Shown piece by piece: positions 1 to 7,663 of a DNA stretch of 51,541 bases. This stretch comes from Pseudomonadota bacterium (GTDB lineage: Bacteria; Pseudomonadota; Gammaproteobacteria; Xanthomonadales; Xanthomonadaceae): NCBI GenBank assembly GCA_018242485.1, contig JAFEBV010000012.1, positions 1 to 51,541 on the forward strand. The letters are read 5' to 3'. The notes under the pieces were generated by a model. It saw only the letters and a program-made list of their open reading frames with translations, did not search any database and had not been told where the DNA came from. A program made the position numbers and the translations under genes. Numbering within the stretch: the stretch's first letter is position 1; every line of letters begins with the position of its first letter.

Positions 1-199
1 GTGTACGCTTGCGCTTGCCCGCGTACTCCGCATCGCCAAGGGTGAGCTGTGTCATGGGCTCATTGTCCGCGATGTGGACTCAAAGCGTAAGATCGACGCG
101 GGCGGTAGACTTGATCAGACCTTCCCTAATTCGCGATCGCGCAACGGACTGTGTTGGCATTCAAGCGAAAGCCACAACCAGTCCCTATGGAATTCCATC

Positions 200-871
200 A
201 TGAGCACAAGATTGGCTCAACCACAGGCATTGAAGCATCTGCTGCGAAACTGCTTTTTATTGTACGGGATGGGGTTTTGTCTTTGCTTGTCATGTGCTAC
301 GGCTGCCACTGCCAAGTCGTACGGTTATGTGCATTTGACGGGTTACTCGATACGAACCGCACGCGGAATCGAACCCGAAAAGAGATTTGTTGCCGCACCG
401 CTGCAACTTGAGACGTTTGTAGAAAAATTGAACGAGGATGGGACCGTATCTGTAACTGACATTAATAAAACAGAGTGGCGATCCGTTTCCAAGATTTGCG
501 ACGAAAAAAGTGGGATGTATTGCTTGCAACAAATCGGGTTTGCAGTACCCAGGCATGTTGAATTAAGCGTGGGCATGAAATGGTACCATGGAGACAAAGC
601 CGTGAATTCAGGAGGATCTTTTGAGCCGGCATCATACAGGATTGAGGATAAGTTGGAATTGAAACTGGCAGGTAGAGATTTTGACGTCTTTGCTATCAGC
701 GAGGCGCGTCCATGTAATTATCAATTAAACCAGTGCTGGAAGAGGATGTACTATTACTCGAGAAAGGATGGGCTTGTGGCATATACCTCGGTATTGCTGT
801 CTTCGGGAAGAGTCGTTGATTCGGCTACTGCTACGGACTTGCCTGGGTTTGGTGCAGAAGATTTGAAATAA
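200..871 (+). CDS. Secreted protein of unknown function, AT-rich
   Basis: I do not recognise this 223-residue protein. It starts with a short basic stretch and a hydrophobic segment ending near ATAATA (about residue 37), which reads as a Sec signal peptide, so it is probably periplasmic or exported. The mature part has four conspicuous cysteines in two close pairs (CDEKSGMYC and CNYQLNQC), suggesting disulfides, and no catalytic motif I can name. I chose the ATG at 200 because it directly precedes the signal peptide and has a weak GGA about 8 bases upstream. The frame stays open without a stop back to base 2, so an upstream start or a fusion cannot be excluded. Its base composition is far lower in GC than every neighbour, a sign of horizontal acquisition. 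Being an orphan exported protein near an RHS-bearing edge fits an effector, immunity or envelope role only as speculation. Confidence 0.6.
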   Translation: MSTRLAQPQALKHLLRNCFLLYGMGFCLCLSCATAATAKSYGYVHLTGYSIRTARGIEPEKRFVAAPLQLETFVEKLNEDGTVSVTDINKTEWRSVSKICDEKSGMYCLQQIGFAVPRHVELSVGMKWYHGDKAVNSGGSFEPASYRIEDKLELKLAGRDFDVFAISEARPCNYQLNQCWKRMYYYSRKDGLVAYTSVLLSSGRVVDSATATDLPGFGAEDLK

Positions 872-1145
872 ACTGTAGTGGTGTCGTAAGTGTTGCCGTC
901 GATCGATAATAAAGTCGTAATAACTCTTGTGAGTTTACTCGACACCCGCCCCTTCGGTGGGGGCGTCATGCGGTGAATTTGCATGAGGGCCGTGGCGTGT
1001 AGTGCTTCGCCTGGCCCATTCTCCTTTACGGCGCGTTTCTGCGCGCCGCCCTTCGGGTCGGCTGCGCCGTTCGCTTCGGCGTCCAGCATCTCCAATCCCC
1101 AATCCCGGCACTTGCTATCATCGCGCTTTGCCCTGTGCCGCCACC

Positions 1146-2987
1146 GTGCCGATCCGCCCGCTTCCCGACACGCTCATCGACCAGATCGCCGCCGGTGAGG
1201 TGGTCGAGCGTCCGGCTTCCGTCGTCAAGGAACTGGTCGAGAACGCGCTCGATGCCGGCGCCACGCGGATCGATGTGGAACTTGAGGAAGGCGGCATCCG
1301 CCTGATCCGCGTGCGCGACGACGGCGCTGGCATGGACGCAGATGACTTGACGTTGGCGGTGTCGCGCCACGCCACCAGCAAGATCGCTTCGCTGGAGGAT
1401 CTCGAAGGCGTGCTGACGATGGGCTTTCGCGGCGAGGCCTTGCCGTCGATCGCCGCGGTCAGCCGTTTTGCGCTGACTTCTCGCGACGAAGCCTCCGCGC
1501 ACGGCGCGCGATTGCAGGTCGATGGCGGCAAGCCCGCGCCCATCGCCCCGCATCCGCATGCGCGCGGCAGCACCCTCGAGGTGCGCGACCTGTTCTACAA
1601 CGTGCCCGCGCGGCGGCGATTCCTGAAGGCCGAGCGCACCGAGCTGGGTCACATCGAAGAATGGCTACGCGCGCTGGCGCTGGTGCGCCCGCAGGTCGAA
1701 CTGCGGATCAGCCACAACGGGCGCGTGCTGAAACACTACCGGCCGCCACGCAAGGACGACCCTGCCTCGGCGCGCATCGCCGAGGCGCTGGGCGCGGACT
1801 TCGCCAACGCTTGCCTCGCGCTCGATCACGCCGCCGCGGGGTTGCGCCTGCACGGCTGGATCGGCCTGCCGACCACCGCGCGATCGAGCACGGATCAGCA
1901 GTATTTTTTCGTCAACGGCCGCGCGGTGCGCGATCGCAGCGTCGCCCACGCGGTGCGGCAGGCGTACGCGGATGTGCTGTTTCACGGCCGCCATCCGGCC
2001 TTCGTGCTGTTCCTCGAACTCGATCCGCGACGGGTGGATGTGAACGTGCACCCGGCCAAGCACGAGGTGCGTTTTCGCGATGGCCGGCTGGTGCATGATT
2101 TCGTCTATCGCACCTTGCATGAAGCGCTGGCGTCCACCCGCGCGGGTGCGGTCGTCTCGCCGCCGCAGGGCGTGCCGACGCCTGCGATGGACACAACTTT
2201 CGCGCCCGCAGCCGGTGGCGATGCCGCGGCGCGCGGCCATTTCGTTTGGCCTGCAATGCGGCAATCGGGCTTGTCGCTGAGTGTGAATGAACGCGCGGCC
2301 GCGTATGCCGGCGGATTCGGCAGCGCCGTTGCGGCGAGCGTGGCGAGTCTTGCGCGCAACGAAGCACCGTCACCACTGCCGCCACCCGGCGAGGAAGGGC
2401 AGGCGCCGCCGCTGGGCTATGCACTGGCGCAGTTGCACGGCGTGTTCATCCTCGCGCAAAACGCGCAGGGCCTGATCCTTGTGGACATGCACGCCGCCCA
2501 CGAGCGCATCACCTACGAGCGCCTGAAATCCGCACAGGACGGCGTCGGCATCCGCACCCAGCCGCTGCTGGTGCCGCCGACGCTGGCGCTGTCCGAGCGC
2601 GAGGCCGATGCCGCCGAGGAACACGCGCAGGCGCTGGCCGAACTGGGTTTCGAGGTCGGCCGTAGCGGCCCGCAGGCGCTGACCCTGCGCGGCGTGCCGG
2701 CGCTGCTGGCCGATGCCGATCCGCGCCCTTTGCTGCTGGACGTGCTCACCGACCTGCGCGAACACGGCGGCTCGCGCAAGGTGGACGAGCACCGCAACGA
2801 ACTGCTTTCGACCATGGCCTGCCACGGTTCGGTGCGCGCCAACCGCCGCCTGACGATTCCCGAGATGAACGCCCTGCTGCGCGACATGGAGGCGACGGAA
2901 CGCTCCGCGCAATGCAATCATGGCCGCCCGACGTGGGTGCAACTGGGCATGGCCGAACTCGACCGGCTGTTCCTGCGTGGGCGCTGA
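1146..2987 (+). CDS. mutL: DNA mismatch repair protein MutL
   Basis: MutL couples mismatch recognition by MutS to strand removal. The 613-residue protein has the usual family length. The N-terminal GHKL ATPase is complete: E29 and N33 in [11 protein letters not shown], the DDGAGM loop near 58-63, and GFRGEAL at 93-99. After a proline-rich linker, the C-terminal dimerisation domain carries [12 protein letters not shown] at 447-458 (the DMHA(X)2E(X)4E endonuclease motif), a clamp-binding motif QPLLVP from 472, ACHGSVRAN, and CNHGRPTW at 590-597. These mark the nicking-endonuclease type of MutL found in bacteria without MutH. The start is GTG at 1146, which gives the family N-terminus (PIRPLP...[10 protein letters not shown]); the frame is open further upstream but that extension is low-complexity and Arg-rich. 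A gene for a DUF1684 protein follows after a spacer with a palindrome. Confidence 0.97.
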   Translation: MPIRPLPDTLIDQIAAGEVVERPASVVKELVENALDAGATRIDVELEEGGIRLIRVRDDGAGMDADDLTLAVSRHATSKIASLEDLEGVLTMGFRGEALPSIAAVSRFALTSRDEASAHGARLQVDGGKPAPIAPHPHARGSTLEVRDLFYNVPARRRFLKAERTELGHIEEWLRALALVRPQVELRISHNGRVLKHYRPPRKDDPASARIAEALGADFANACLALDHAAAGLRLHGWIGLPTTARSSTDQQYFFVNGRAVRDRSVAHAVRQAYADVLFHGRHPAFVLFLELDPRRVDVNVHPAKHEVRFRDGRLVHDFVYRTLHEALASTRAGAVVSPPQGVPTPAMDTTFAPAAGGDAAARGHFVWPAMRQSGLSLSVNERAAAYAGGFGSAVAASVASLARNEAPSPLPPPGEEGQAPPLGYALAQLHGVFILAQNAQGLILVDMHAAHERITYERLKSAQDGVGIRTQPLLVPPTLALSEREADAAEEHAQALAELGFEVGRSGPQALTLRGVPALLADADPRPLLLDVLTDLREHGGSRKVDEHRNELLSTMACHGSVRANRRLTIPEMNALLRDMEATERSAQCNHGRPTWVQLGMAELDRLFLRGR

Positions 2988-3037
2988 GGTGACAGCCCGT
3001 TTGACCCGTATCCTTTCGGTCGAGAGCGCTTCAGCCC

Positions 3038-3061
3038 CCTTCCCCCGCGTGCGGGGGAAGG
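3038..3061. repeat. REP-like palindrome after mutL
   Basis: Perfect 11-bp arms (CCTTCCCCCGC and its complement) are separated by GT. There is no T-tract, so it is not a classical terminator, although it could protect the 3' end of the mutL transcript. The core is related to the other CCTTCNCCC/GGGNGAAGG palindromes in the spacers near 25.7, 25.8, 26.0 and 29.3 kb. Confidence 0.7.
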
Positions 3062-3171
3062 AGGTGATGGGGGCGCATGCCGACCTTCCAACCGCGGATT
3101 CGTCTGCAAGCGGGTGGGGGCAACGCTGCCAATTCTGCCAACAAGGATTTCGCCGTTCACTGGAGCTGCTC

Positions 3172-4182
3172 GTGTCTGATCGCAAACCCACATCGTTCCG
3201 ACCGCGCTCGCGCAATCTCGTGCTGGCGATGGTTGTCTTGTGCGCGTCTGGCGCGCAGGTTACAGGCGCGTGGACACCTTCGGCGCCATCGCGACCCGTC
3301 GCCACACCGCTTGCCACCACCACTCAGGCAGATCATTTCATGAAGCAAACCCAAGCTTGGCGACAGGCGCGCGTCGCCGGATTGCGCGCCCCCGACGGCT
3401 GGCTCTCGCTGGTCGGTCTGCACTGGATCGATCCGGGCACGCATCGCCTCGGCGCGGCCGCATCCAACGACCTGCAACTCAACACCGGGCCGGCGTCGCT
3501 GGGCACGCTGGTGCTCAAGGACGGCAAGGCGATGTTCAAGGCCGACGCCGCGGCTGGCGTCGCCATCGACGGCAGGCCGGCCAGCGGCGAGGTCGTTCTG
3601 CGCACGGATGCGACCACCGACGAACGTGGTCCGACGATCGTGTCTTTCAATCAAGGCTCGGCGAACTTTCAGGTGATCGAGCGCGCGCACAAGTTCGCGC
3701 TGCGGGTGAAGGATGCCAACGCGCCCACCCGCACCGGCTTCACCCACATCGACTATTTTGATGCCGATCCAAGTTGGCGCATCAACGCCACCTTCGAGCC
3801 GCACCCCAAGGGACGCACCATCGAGATCGCCTCGGTCATCAACACCATCGAGCCGATGGCCAACCCCGGCGTGGTGGTGTTTCAGAAGAACGGCAAGACC
3901 TATCGCCTCGAAGCCGTGGACGAGGGCGATGGCCAGTTGTTCCTGATCTTCGCCGACCGCACCAACGGCAAGCTCACCTACGGCGCGGGCCGCTTCCTGT
4001 ATGCCGATCCACCGAAAAACGGCATCACCGTGGTGGACTTCAATCAGGCCTACAACCCGCCGTGCGTGTTCACCCACTACGCGACCTGTCCGCTGCCGCC
4101 GCCGGAAAACCGCCTCGACCTCGCCATCACCGCCGGCGAAAAAATCTATCGCGGGCCACAGCAGAACAAGGACAAACCATGA
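3172..4182 (+). CDS. Exported DUF1684 family protein
   Basis: This 336-residue protein belongs to the DUF1684 family, whose biochemical role is not established. Family signatures are GWLSLVGLHWID near the start of the mature domain and, at the C-terminus, DFNQAYNPPCVF followed by CPLPPPENRLDLAITAGEK. The N-terminus has a basic patch and a hydrophobic segment (NLVLAMVVLCASGA), consistent with a signal peptide, so the protein is expected outside the cytoplasm. I chose GTG at 3172 because a GGAG lies 6 bases upstream and the signal peptide follows directly; the frame extends upstream into mutL but that part is not protein-like. Its stop overlaps the start of the TraB/GumN gene (ATGA), so the two are probably translated together. 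Confidence 0.85.
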   Translation: MSDRKPTSFRPRSRNLVLAMVVLCASGAQVTGAWTPSAPSRPVATPLATTTQADHFMKQTQAWRQARVAGLRAPDGWLSLVGLHWIDPGTHRLGAAASNDLQLNTGPASLGTLVLKDGKAMFKADAAAGVAIDGRPASGEVVLRTDATTDERGPTIVSFNQGSANFQVIERAHKFALRVKDANAPTRTGFTHIDYFDADPSWRINATFEPHPKGRTIEIASVINTIEPMANPGVVVFQKNGKTYRLEAVDEGDGQLFLIFADRTNGKLTYGAGRFLYADPPKNGITVVDFNQAYNPPCVFTHYATCPLPPPENRLDLAITAGEKIYRGPQQNKDKP

Positions 4183-5087
4183 GCTGTCGCCTGCATCCGT
4201 TGTGGGTTTTCGTCCTCGGCTGGCTGCTGGCCGCCTGTGCGTTCGCCAAACCGCCCACGCCGTTGCTGTGGAAGGCCACGCGCGGCGATACCACGGTGTA
4301 CCTGCTGGGGTCGATGCACATCCTGCTGGCGTCCGACTATCCGCTCTCGTCGGATGTGGACACGGCGTACCGCAATGCGAAACAGGTGCTGTTCGAGATG
4401 CCGCCGGATGAGATGAATCCGTTGAGCGTGTTGGGGCCGACGGCGACGCTGGGCATGTATCAGGATCCAGCGCAAAGCCTGAAAACCGATCTGGAGCCGC
4501 AAACATGGCAGCGCTTGCAGGCGTACGCGCAGACCAATGGCTTGTCGGAACTCGTGTTGTCGCGGATGCGCCCGTGGCTGGCCAGCCTGACCATCCTCGC
4601 GCTGGAGACGAAGAAACTTTCGTACGATCCCAATCGCGGCCTCGACAAGCACTTCATGGATCAGGCGGTGGCCGATCACAAGCAAACGGGCGGCTTCGAG
4701 ACCGCCGAGCAGCAGATGCGCATCCTCGCCTCCACGCCGCTCGCCGAGCAGGTGCACGATCTGCGGCAGATGCTCGACGAGATACCGCAATTCCGCAGCA
4801 AGATGGCGCAGATGCACGCGACGTGGCGCGATGGCGACGCCGACGGCCTGTATCGGGAAGAAGCGAAGGAACTCAAGGAGCAACCCGAAACGATGCAACG
4901 CGTGATCGTTGATCGCAACCATGCCTGGGTGCCGCAACTCGATCGCATGGCCGCTGCCGTGCACGGCAACACGCTGGTGATCGTCGGTGCCATGCACCTG
5001 CTCGGTCCTGACGGGCTGGTGGCACTGCTGCGCAAGGACGGTTACCGCGTGGAACGGGTGTGCACGGGGTGCGTGGGGGTACGGTGA
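4179..5087 (+). CDS. TraB/GumN family protein, probable lipoprotein
   Basis: TraB/GumN proteins share a fold with two GxxH motifs. Some are proposed to be metal-dependent proteases, but the function here is not proven. The 302-residue protein shows both motifs: GSMH at 44-47 in the LLGSMHILLASDYPLS segment, and GAMH at 270-273 in VGAMHLLGPDGLVALL. The N-terminus ends with LLAAC (Cys20), a good lipobox, so it may be anchored in a membrane on the periplasmic side. The ATG at 4179 overlaps the stop of the DUF1684 gene by four bases, indicating translational coupling; no other start gives this signal sequence. The C-terminal CTGC is an unusual tail. Confidence 0.85.
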   Translation: MSCRLHPLWVFVLGWLLAACAFAKPPTPLLWKATRGDTTVYLLGSMHILLASDYPLSSDVDTAYRNAKQVLFEMPPDEMNPLSVLGPTATLGMYQDPAQSLKTDLEPQTWQRLQAYAQTNGLSELVLSRMRPWLASLTILALETKKLSYDPNRGLDKHFMDQAVADHKQTGGFETAEQQMRILASTPLAEQVHDLRQMLDEIPQFRSKMAQMHATWRDGDADGLYREEAKELKEQPETMQRVIVDRNHAWVPQLDRMAAAVHGNTLVIVGAMHLLGPDGLVALLRKDGYRVERVCTGCVGVR

Positions 5088-5352
5088 GATGCGGCATGTG
5101 GCCGCAGGCAGGGTTTACTTCCTGCCATGGGAATCAATTCCATCTGGCAGACTGTTGCAAAGCAGCCTGCCAACGCGAGCCAAGGATGGCTCACACACGG
5201 ATCAAGAACGCGATGCTTGATCCTCGGGGCCGATTTTCTTTCAAGCGCCTCGATTCCAGTTGCCGCCCAAGCGCGCCACGCAGACCGAATCCACTGCCGT
5301 CGACGCGCGTGGGCTATAGTGCCGCCCTCATCCATACGTACGGAAGTCGCCG

Positions 5353-6027
5353 ATGAATCGCATGCCGTCGCTTCGAGCATCCTTGCTGACTGTCCTGTTC
5401 GGAGCCTGTTGCATCGGCGCATCCTTGGCGGCGCAGTCGACATCGGCACCTGCCGGAAAGAGTCCGCCCATCGTCTGGATCGGCGATCTGGACGCGAACC
5501 ACGACGGCCGCATCACCCGGCAGGAAGCTGCGGCCGCACCGGCGGTCGCGCGGGATTTCGACGCCATCGATGCCAATCGCGACGGCGTGGTCACCATGTC
5601 GGAGGTCAAGGCATGGTGGCGGACGCAGGTCATTCGCGCGGCCCAGCAGAGCGTGCAATTGCGCATGGCGGCGTTCGACAAGGCCGACGTGAACCATGAC
5701 GGCAAACTGTCTTTGCAGGAGGCGAGGGATGCCGGCATGACCGTCGTGGTCGCCAATTTCAATGCCTTCGATGCCAATCACGACGGCTTCGTGGATCGCG
5801 GGGAGATGCAAAGGGGCGCTGCCGAGCTGGCGCAGCGGGCGCTCAATGCGCGCGCGCAGCGCATGCAGGCGCTGTTCAACAAGGCCGACACCAACCATGA
5901 CGGCAAACTCAGCCCGGCCGAGTTCAAGGCCGCGTTCCCGCGCTTCGCGCCGGCGTTCGCTTTCTTCGACGAGAACCACGACGGTTTCGTGGAGATGAGC
6001 GAGTTCGCGCTGCCGCCGGGATACTGA
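5353..6027 (+). CDS. Exported protein with six EF-hand loops
   Basis: The 224-residue protein has a cleavable signal peptide (hydrophobic residues 10-27) followed by six canonical 12-residue EF-hand calcium loops of D-x-N-x-D-G type: 47-58, 73-84, 112-123, 140-151, 179-190 and 206-217. All six keep the acidic residues at positions 1, 3, 5 and 12. Loop-to-loop spacing alternates (26, 39, 28, 39, 27 residues), so the protein looks like three EF-hand pairs made by internal duplication. It is likely a periplasmic or secreted calcium-binding protein; no enzyme domain is visible. A possible -10 element (TATAGT) lies near 5315. The next gene is convergent, so this is a single-gene unit. Confidence 0.85.
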   Translation: MNRMPSLRASLLTVLFGACCIGASLAAQSTSAPAGKSPPIVWIGDLDANHDGRITRQEAAAAPAVARDFDAIDANRDGVVTMSEVKAWWRTQVIRAAQQSVQLRMAAFDKADVNHDGKLSLQEARDAGMTVVVANFNAFDANHDGFVDRGEMQRGAAELAQRALNARAQRMQALFNKADTNHDGKLSPAEFKAAFPRFAPAFAFFDENHDGFVEMSEFALPPGY

Positions 6028-6069
6028 TCCGCAATGTCGCCGCAGCGGGCAGGCGACCCGCCACGACGA

Positions 6070-6495
6070 TCATCGATGCAGTACACCGGTCATCGTCAGC
6101 ACCGTCAGCGCCGCGATGACCGCCAGCAGGATCAGGCGGATGCGCATCGTGAACGTGGCGCGTGCGTCGCGTTGACGCGCCGCCGGTTGTTGAGCGGACA
6201 ATGGCAGGAACGAGGGCGGTGCGGTGTCGCCGCCGAAGCCCACGCCGTGCCGCGTGGTTTCCAGCAGGCCCTGCTCGCGCAGCATCGCGCGGGCGCGCGG
6301 CTGGTCTTCGGCCTTGAGCACCCACACCTGCGGGTTGCCCTCCGCGTCGGGCTTGTCGCGATAGCTGAAGACCTTGCGACGGGCGCCCTTGTACGAGCGG
6401 TCGTTGGCAACCTTCACCTCGATGCCGGCTTCGGTGAGCAGCTTCGCCACCGCCTCGACGTTTTCCAGCCGCGGGGACGTGAACACCATGCGCAT
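6070..6495 (-). CDS. DUF2007 family putative signal-transducing protein with C-terminal membrane segment
   Basis: The first ~80 residues (starting MRMVFTSPRLENVEAVAKLL, then VWVLKAEDQPRARAMLRE) match the small DUF2007 domain, often labelled a putative signal-transducing or pathogenicity-like protein in this order. The tail is a low-complexity linker followed by a hydrophobic helix (IRLILLAVIAALTVLTMTGVL), so the 141-residue protein is probably anchored to the inner membrane with a cytoplasmic domain. The start codon overlaps the tesB stop by one base (TGATG), showing co-translation with the thioesterase. A second ATG two codons downstream could also be used. The function is unknown; the link with acyl-CoA metabolism is by position only. 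Confidence 0.75.
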   Translation of the reverse strand: MRMVFTSPRLENVEAVAKLLTEAGIEVKVANDRSYKGARRKVFSYRDKPDAEGNPQVWVLKAEDQPRARAMLREQGLLETTRHGVGFGGDTAPPSFLPLSAQQPAARQRDARATFTMRIRLILLAVIAALTVLTMTGVLHR

Positions 6496-7385
6496 CAGGC
6501 GCGCTCCTTCGGCTGGATGCGCATCAGCCCTTCCTGCGCGGTGGACGCCACCAGCGTGCCGCGGACGTCGTAGATCGTCCCGCGCGCGAGTCCGCGCGCG
6601 CCCTGCGCGGTGGGGCTGTCGCAGGAATACAGCAGCCAATCGTCGATGCGGAACGGGCGATGGAACCACATCGCGTGGTCGAGGCTGGCCATCACCACGT
6701 TCGGCTGGTAATAGCTAATGCCGTGCGGAAAGGTCGCGGTGCCGATCAGGTGGAAGTCGGATGCGTAGGCAAGCATGGCCCGGTGCAATTCCGGCGTGTC
6801 GCCGATGCGTTCGGACAACTTGAACCACACCTGCTGGAACGGCGGCCGCTTGCCGGGATGGAGCTCGTCGCGCGGATAGACGTGGCGAAACTCGAACGGG
6901 CCGGCTCGATCAAGCCAGCGCAGCATCTTCGGCGACAGTTTCGCGCGCACGGCCGCATCCAGCGGCGGCAGCGGCGGCAAGTCGTCCGGCGCGGGCACCA
7001 CCGGCATCGGCAACTGGTGCTCGGCGCCGTCCTCGTGCACCTGAAAGGACGCGGCCACCACGAAGATCGGTTGCCCGTGCTGGATCGCGGTCACCCGTCG
7101 CACTGAGAAACTGCCGCCGTCGCGGGTGCGGTCCACCACGTAGACGATCGGATGTTCGATGTCCCCGGCGCGCAGGAAGTAGGCGTGCAGCGAATGCACC
7201 GCGCGCGCGCCCTCCACGGTCGCCTGCGCCGCTGACAGCGCCTGCCCGAGTACCTGCCCGCCGAACACGTAGCGCGTGCCGATGTCGCGGCTCTTCCCGC
7301 GGAACAGGTTGTTCTCCAGCCGCTCCAGCGAGAGCAGTTCGACCAGTTCGCTGACGGGGCCGCGTGGTTCGGTGTCGTAGTCCAT
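6495..7385 (-). CDS. tesB: Acyl-CoA thioesterase II (TesB)
   Basis: TesB hydrolyses acyl-CoA to free fatty acid and CoA in the cytoplasm. The 296-residue protein has the double hot-dog layout: an N-terminal part with FRGKSRDIGTRYVFGGQVLGQAL and HSLHAYFLRAGD, and a C-terminal part with LDHAMWFHRPF and ASTAQEGLMR. By alignment with the E. coli enzyme (Asp204, Thr228, Gln278), the catalytic trio is Asp210, Ser234 (conservative Thr-to-Ser change) and Gln284. It is the first gene of a two-gene minus-strand unit with the DUF2007 gene and is divergent from leuS. A TATAAT box lies about 30 bases upstream of the start. Confidence 0.95.
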   Translation of the reverse strand: MDYDTEPRGPVSELVELLSLERLENNLFRGKSRDIGTRYVFGGQVLGQALSAAQATVEGARAVHSLHAYFLRAGDIEHPIVYVVDRTRDGGSFSVRRVTAIQHGQPIFVVAASFQVHEDGAEHQLPMPVVPAPDDLPPLPPLDAAVRAKLSPKMLRWLDRAGPFEFRHVYPRDELHPGKRPPFQQVWFKLSERIGDTPELHRAMLAYASDFHLIGTATFPHGISYYQPNVVMASLDHAMWFHRPFRIDDWLLYSCDSPTAQGARGLARGTIYDVRGTLVASTAQEGLMRIQPKERA

Positions 7386-7414
7386 GCGGGTTCAGATGTT
7401 CCAGCCAGTATCGA

Positions 7415-7420
7415 ATTATA
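7415..7420 (-). promoter_or_regulatory. Candidate -10 box for tesB
   Basis: A perfect TATAAT is present on the minus strand, about 30 bases upstream of the tesB ATG. A TGGACA (5 of 6 to the -35 consensus) sits 20 bases further upstream, which is longer than optimal spacing. This is a prediction from sequence only. Confidence 0.4.
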
Positions 7421-7663
7421 ACTGGCTCGCGATCCGGCACTGTCCAATCCAACGGACGTACGACATCGACTTGTCACGGCAAGGGCTTGAACTGCCGTCG
7501 GCACAGGCGGGTTTGGCCAAGACGGTTTGACAGATTCAAACGGCCTCCGGGAAAGCCGGTATGGCTCAGTCATGGGCTGGCTGCCATGAACCGGCTTTCC
7601 CCTCGTGCTGCACTGCGGTAGGCTGGACGGCCTGTTGCCGCTCGTCCCTGCGACCCCAGCCCC

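Noticed and set aside
941..970. Hairpin CGCCCC-loop-GGGGCG after the first gene as a terminator
   Set aside because: The stem is only 6 bp and no T-tract follows.
7527..7532. TTGACA as -35 box for leuS
   Set aside because: No acceptable -10 sequence occurs 15-19 bases downstream.
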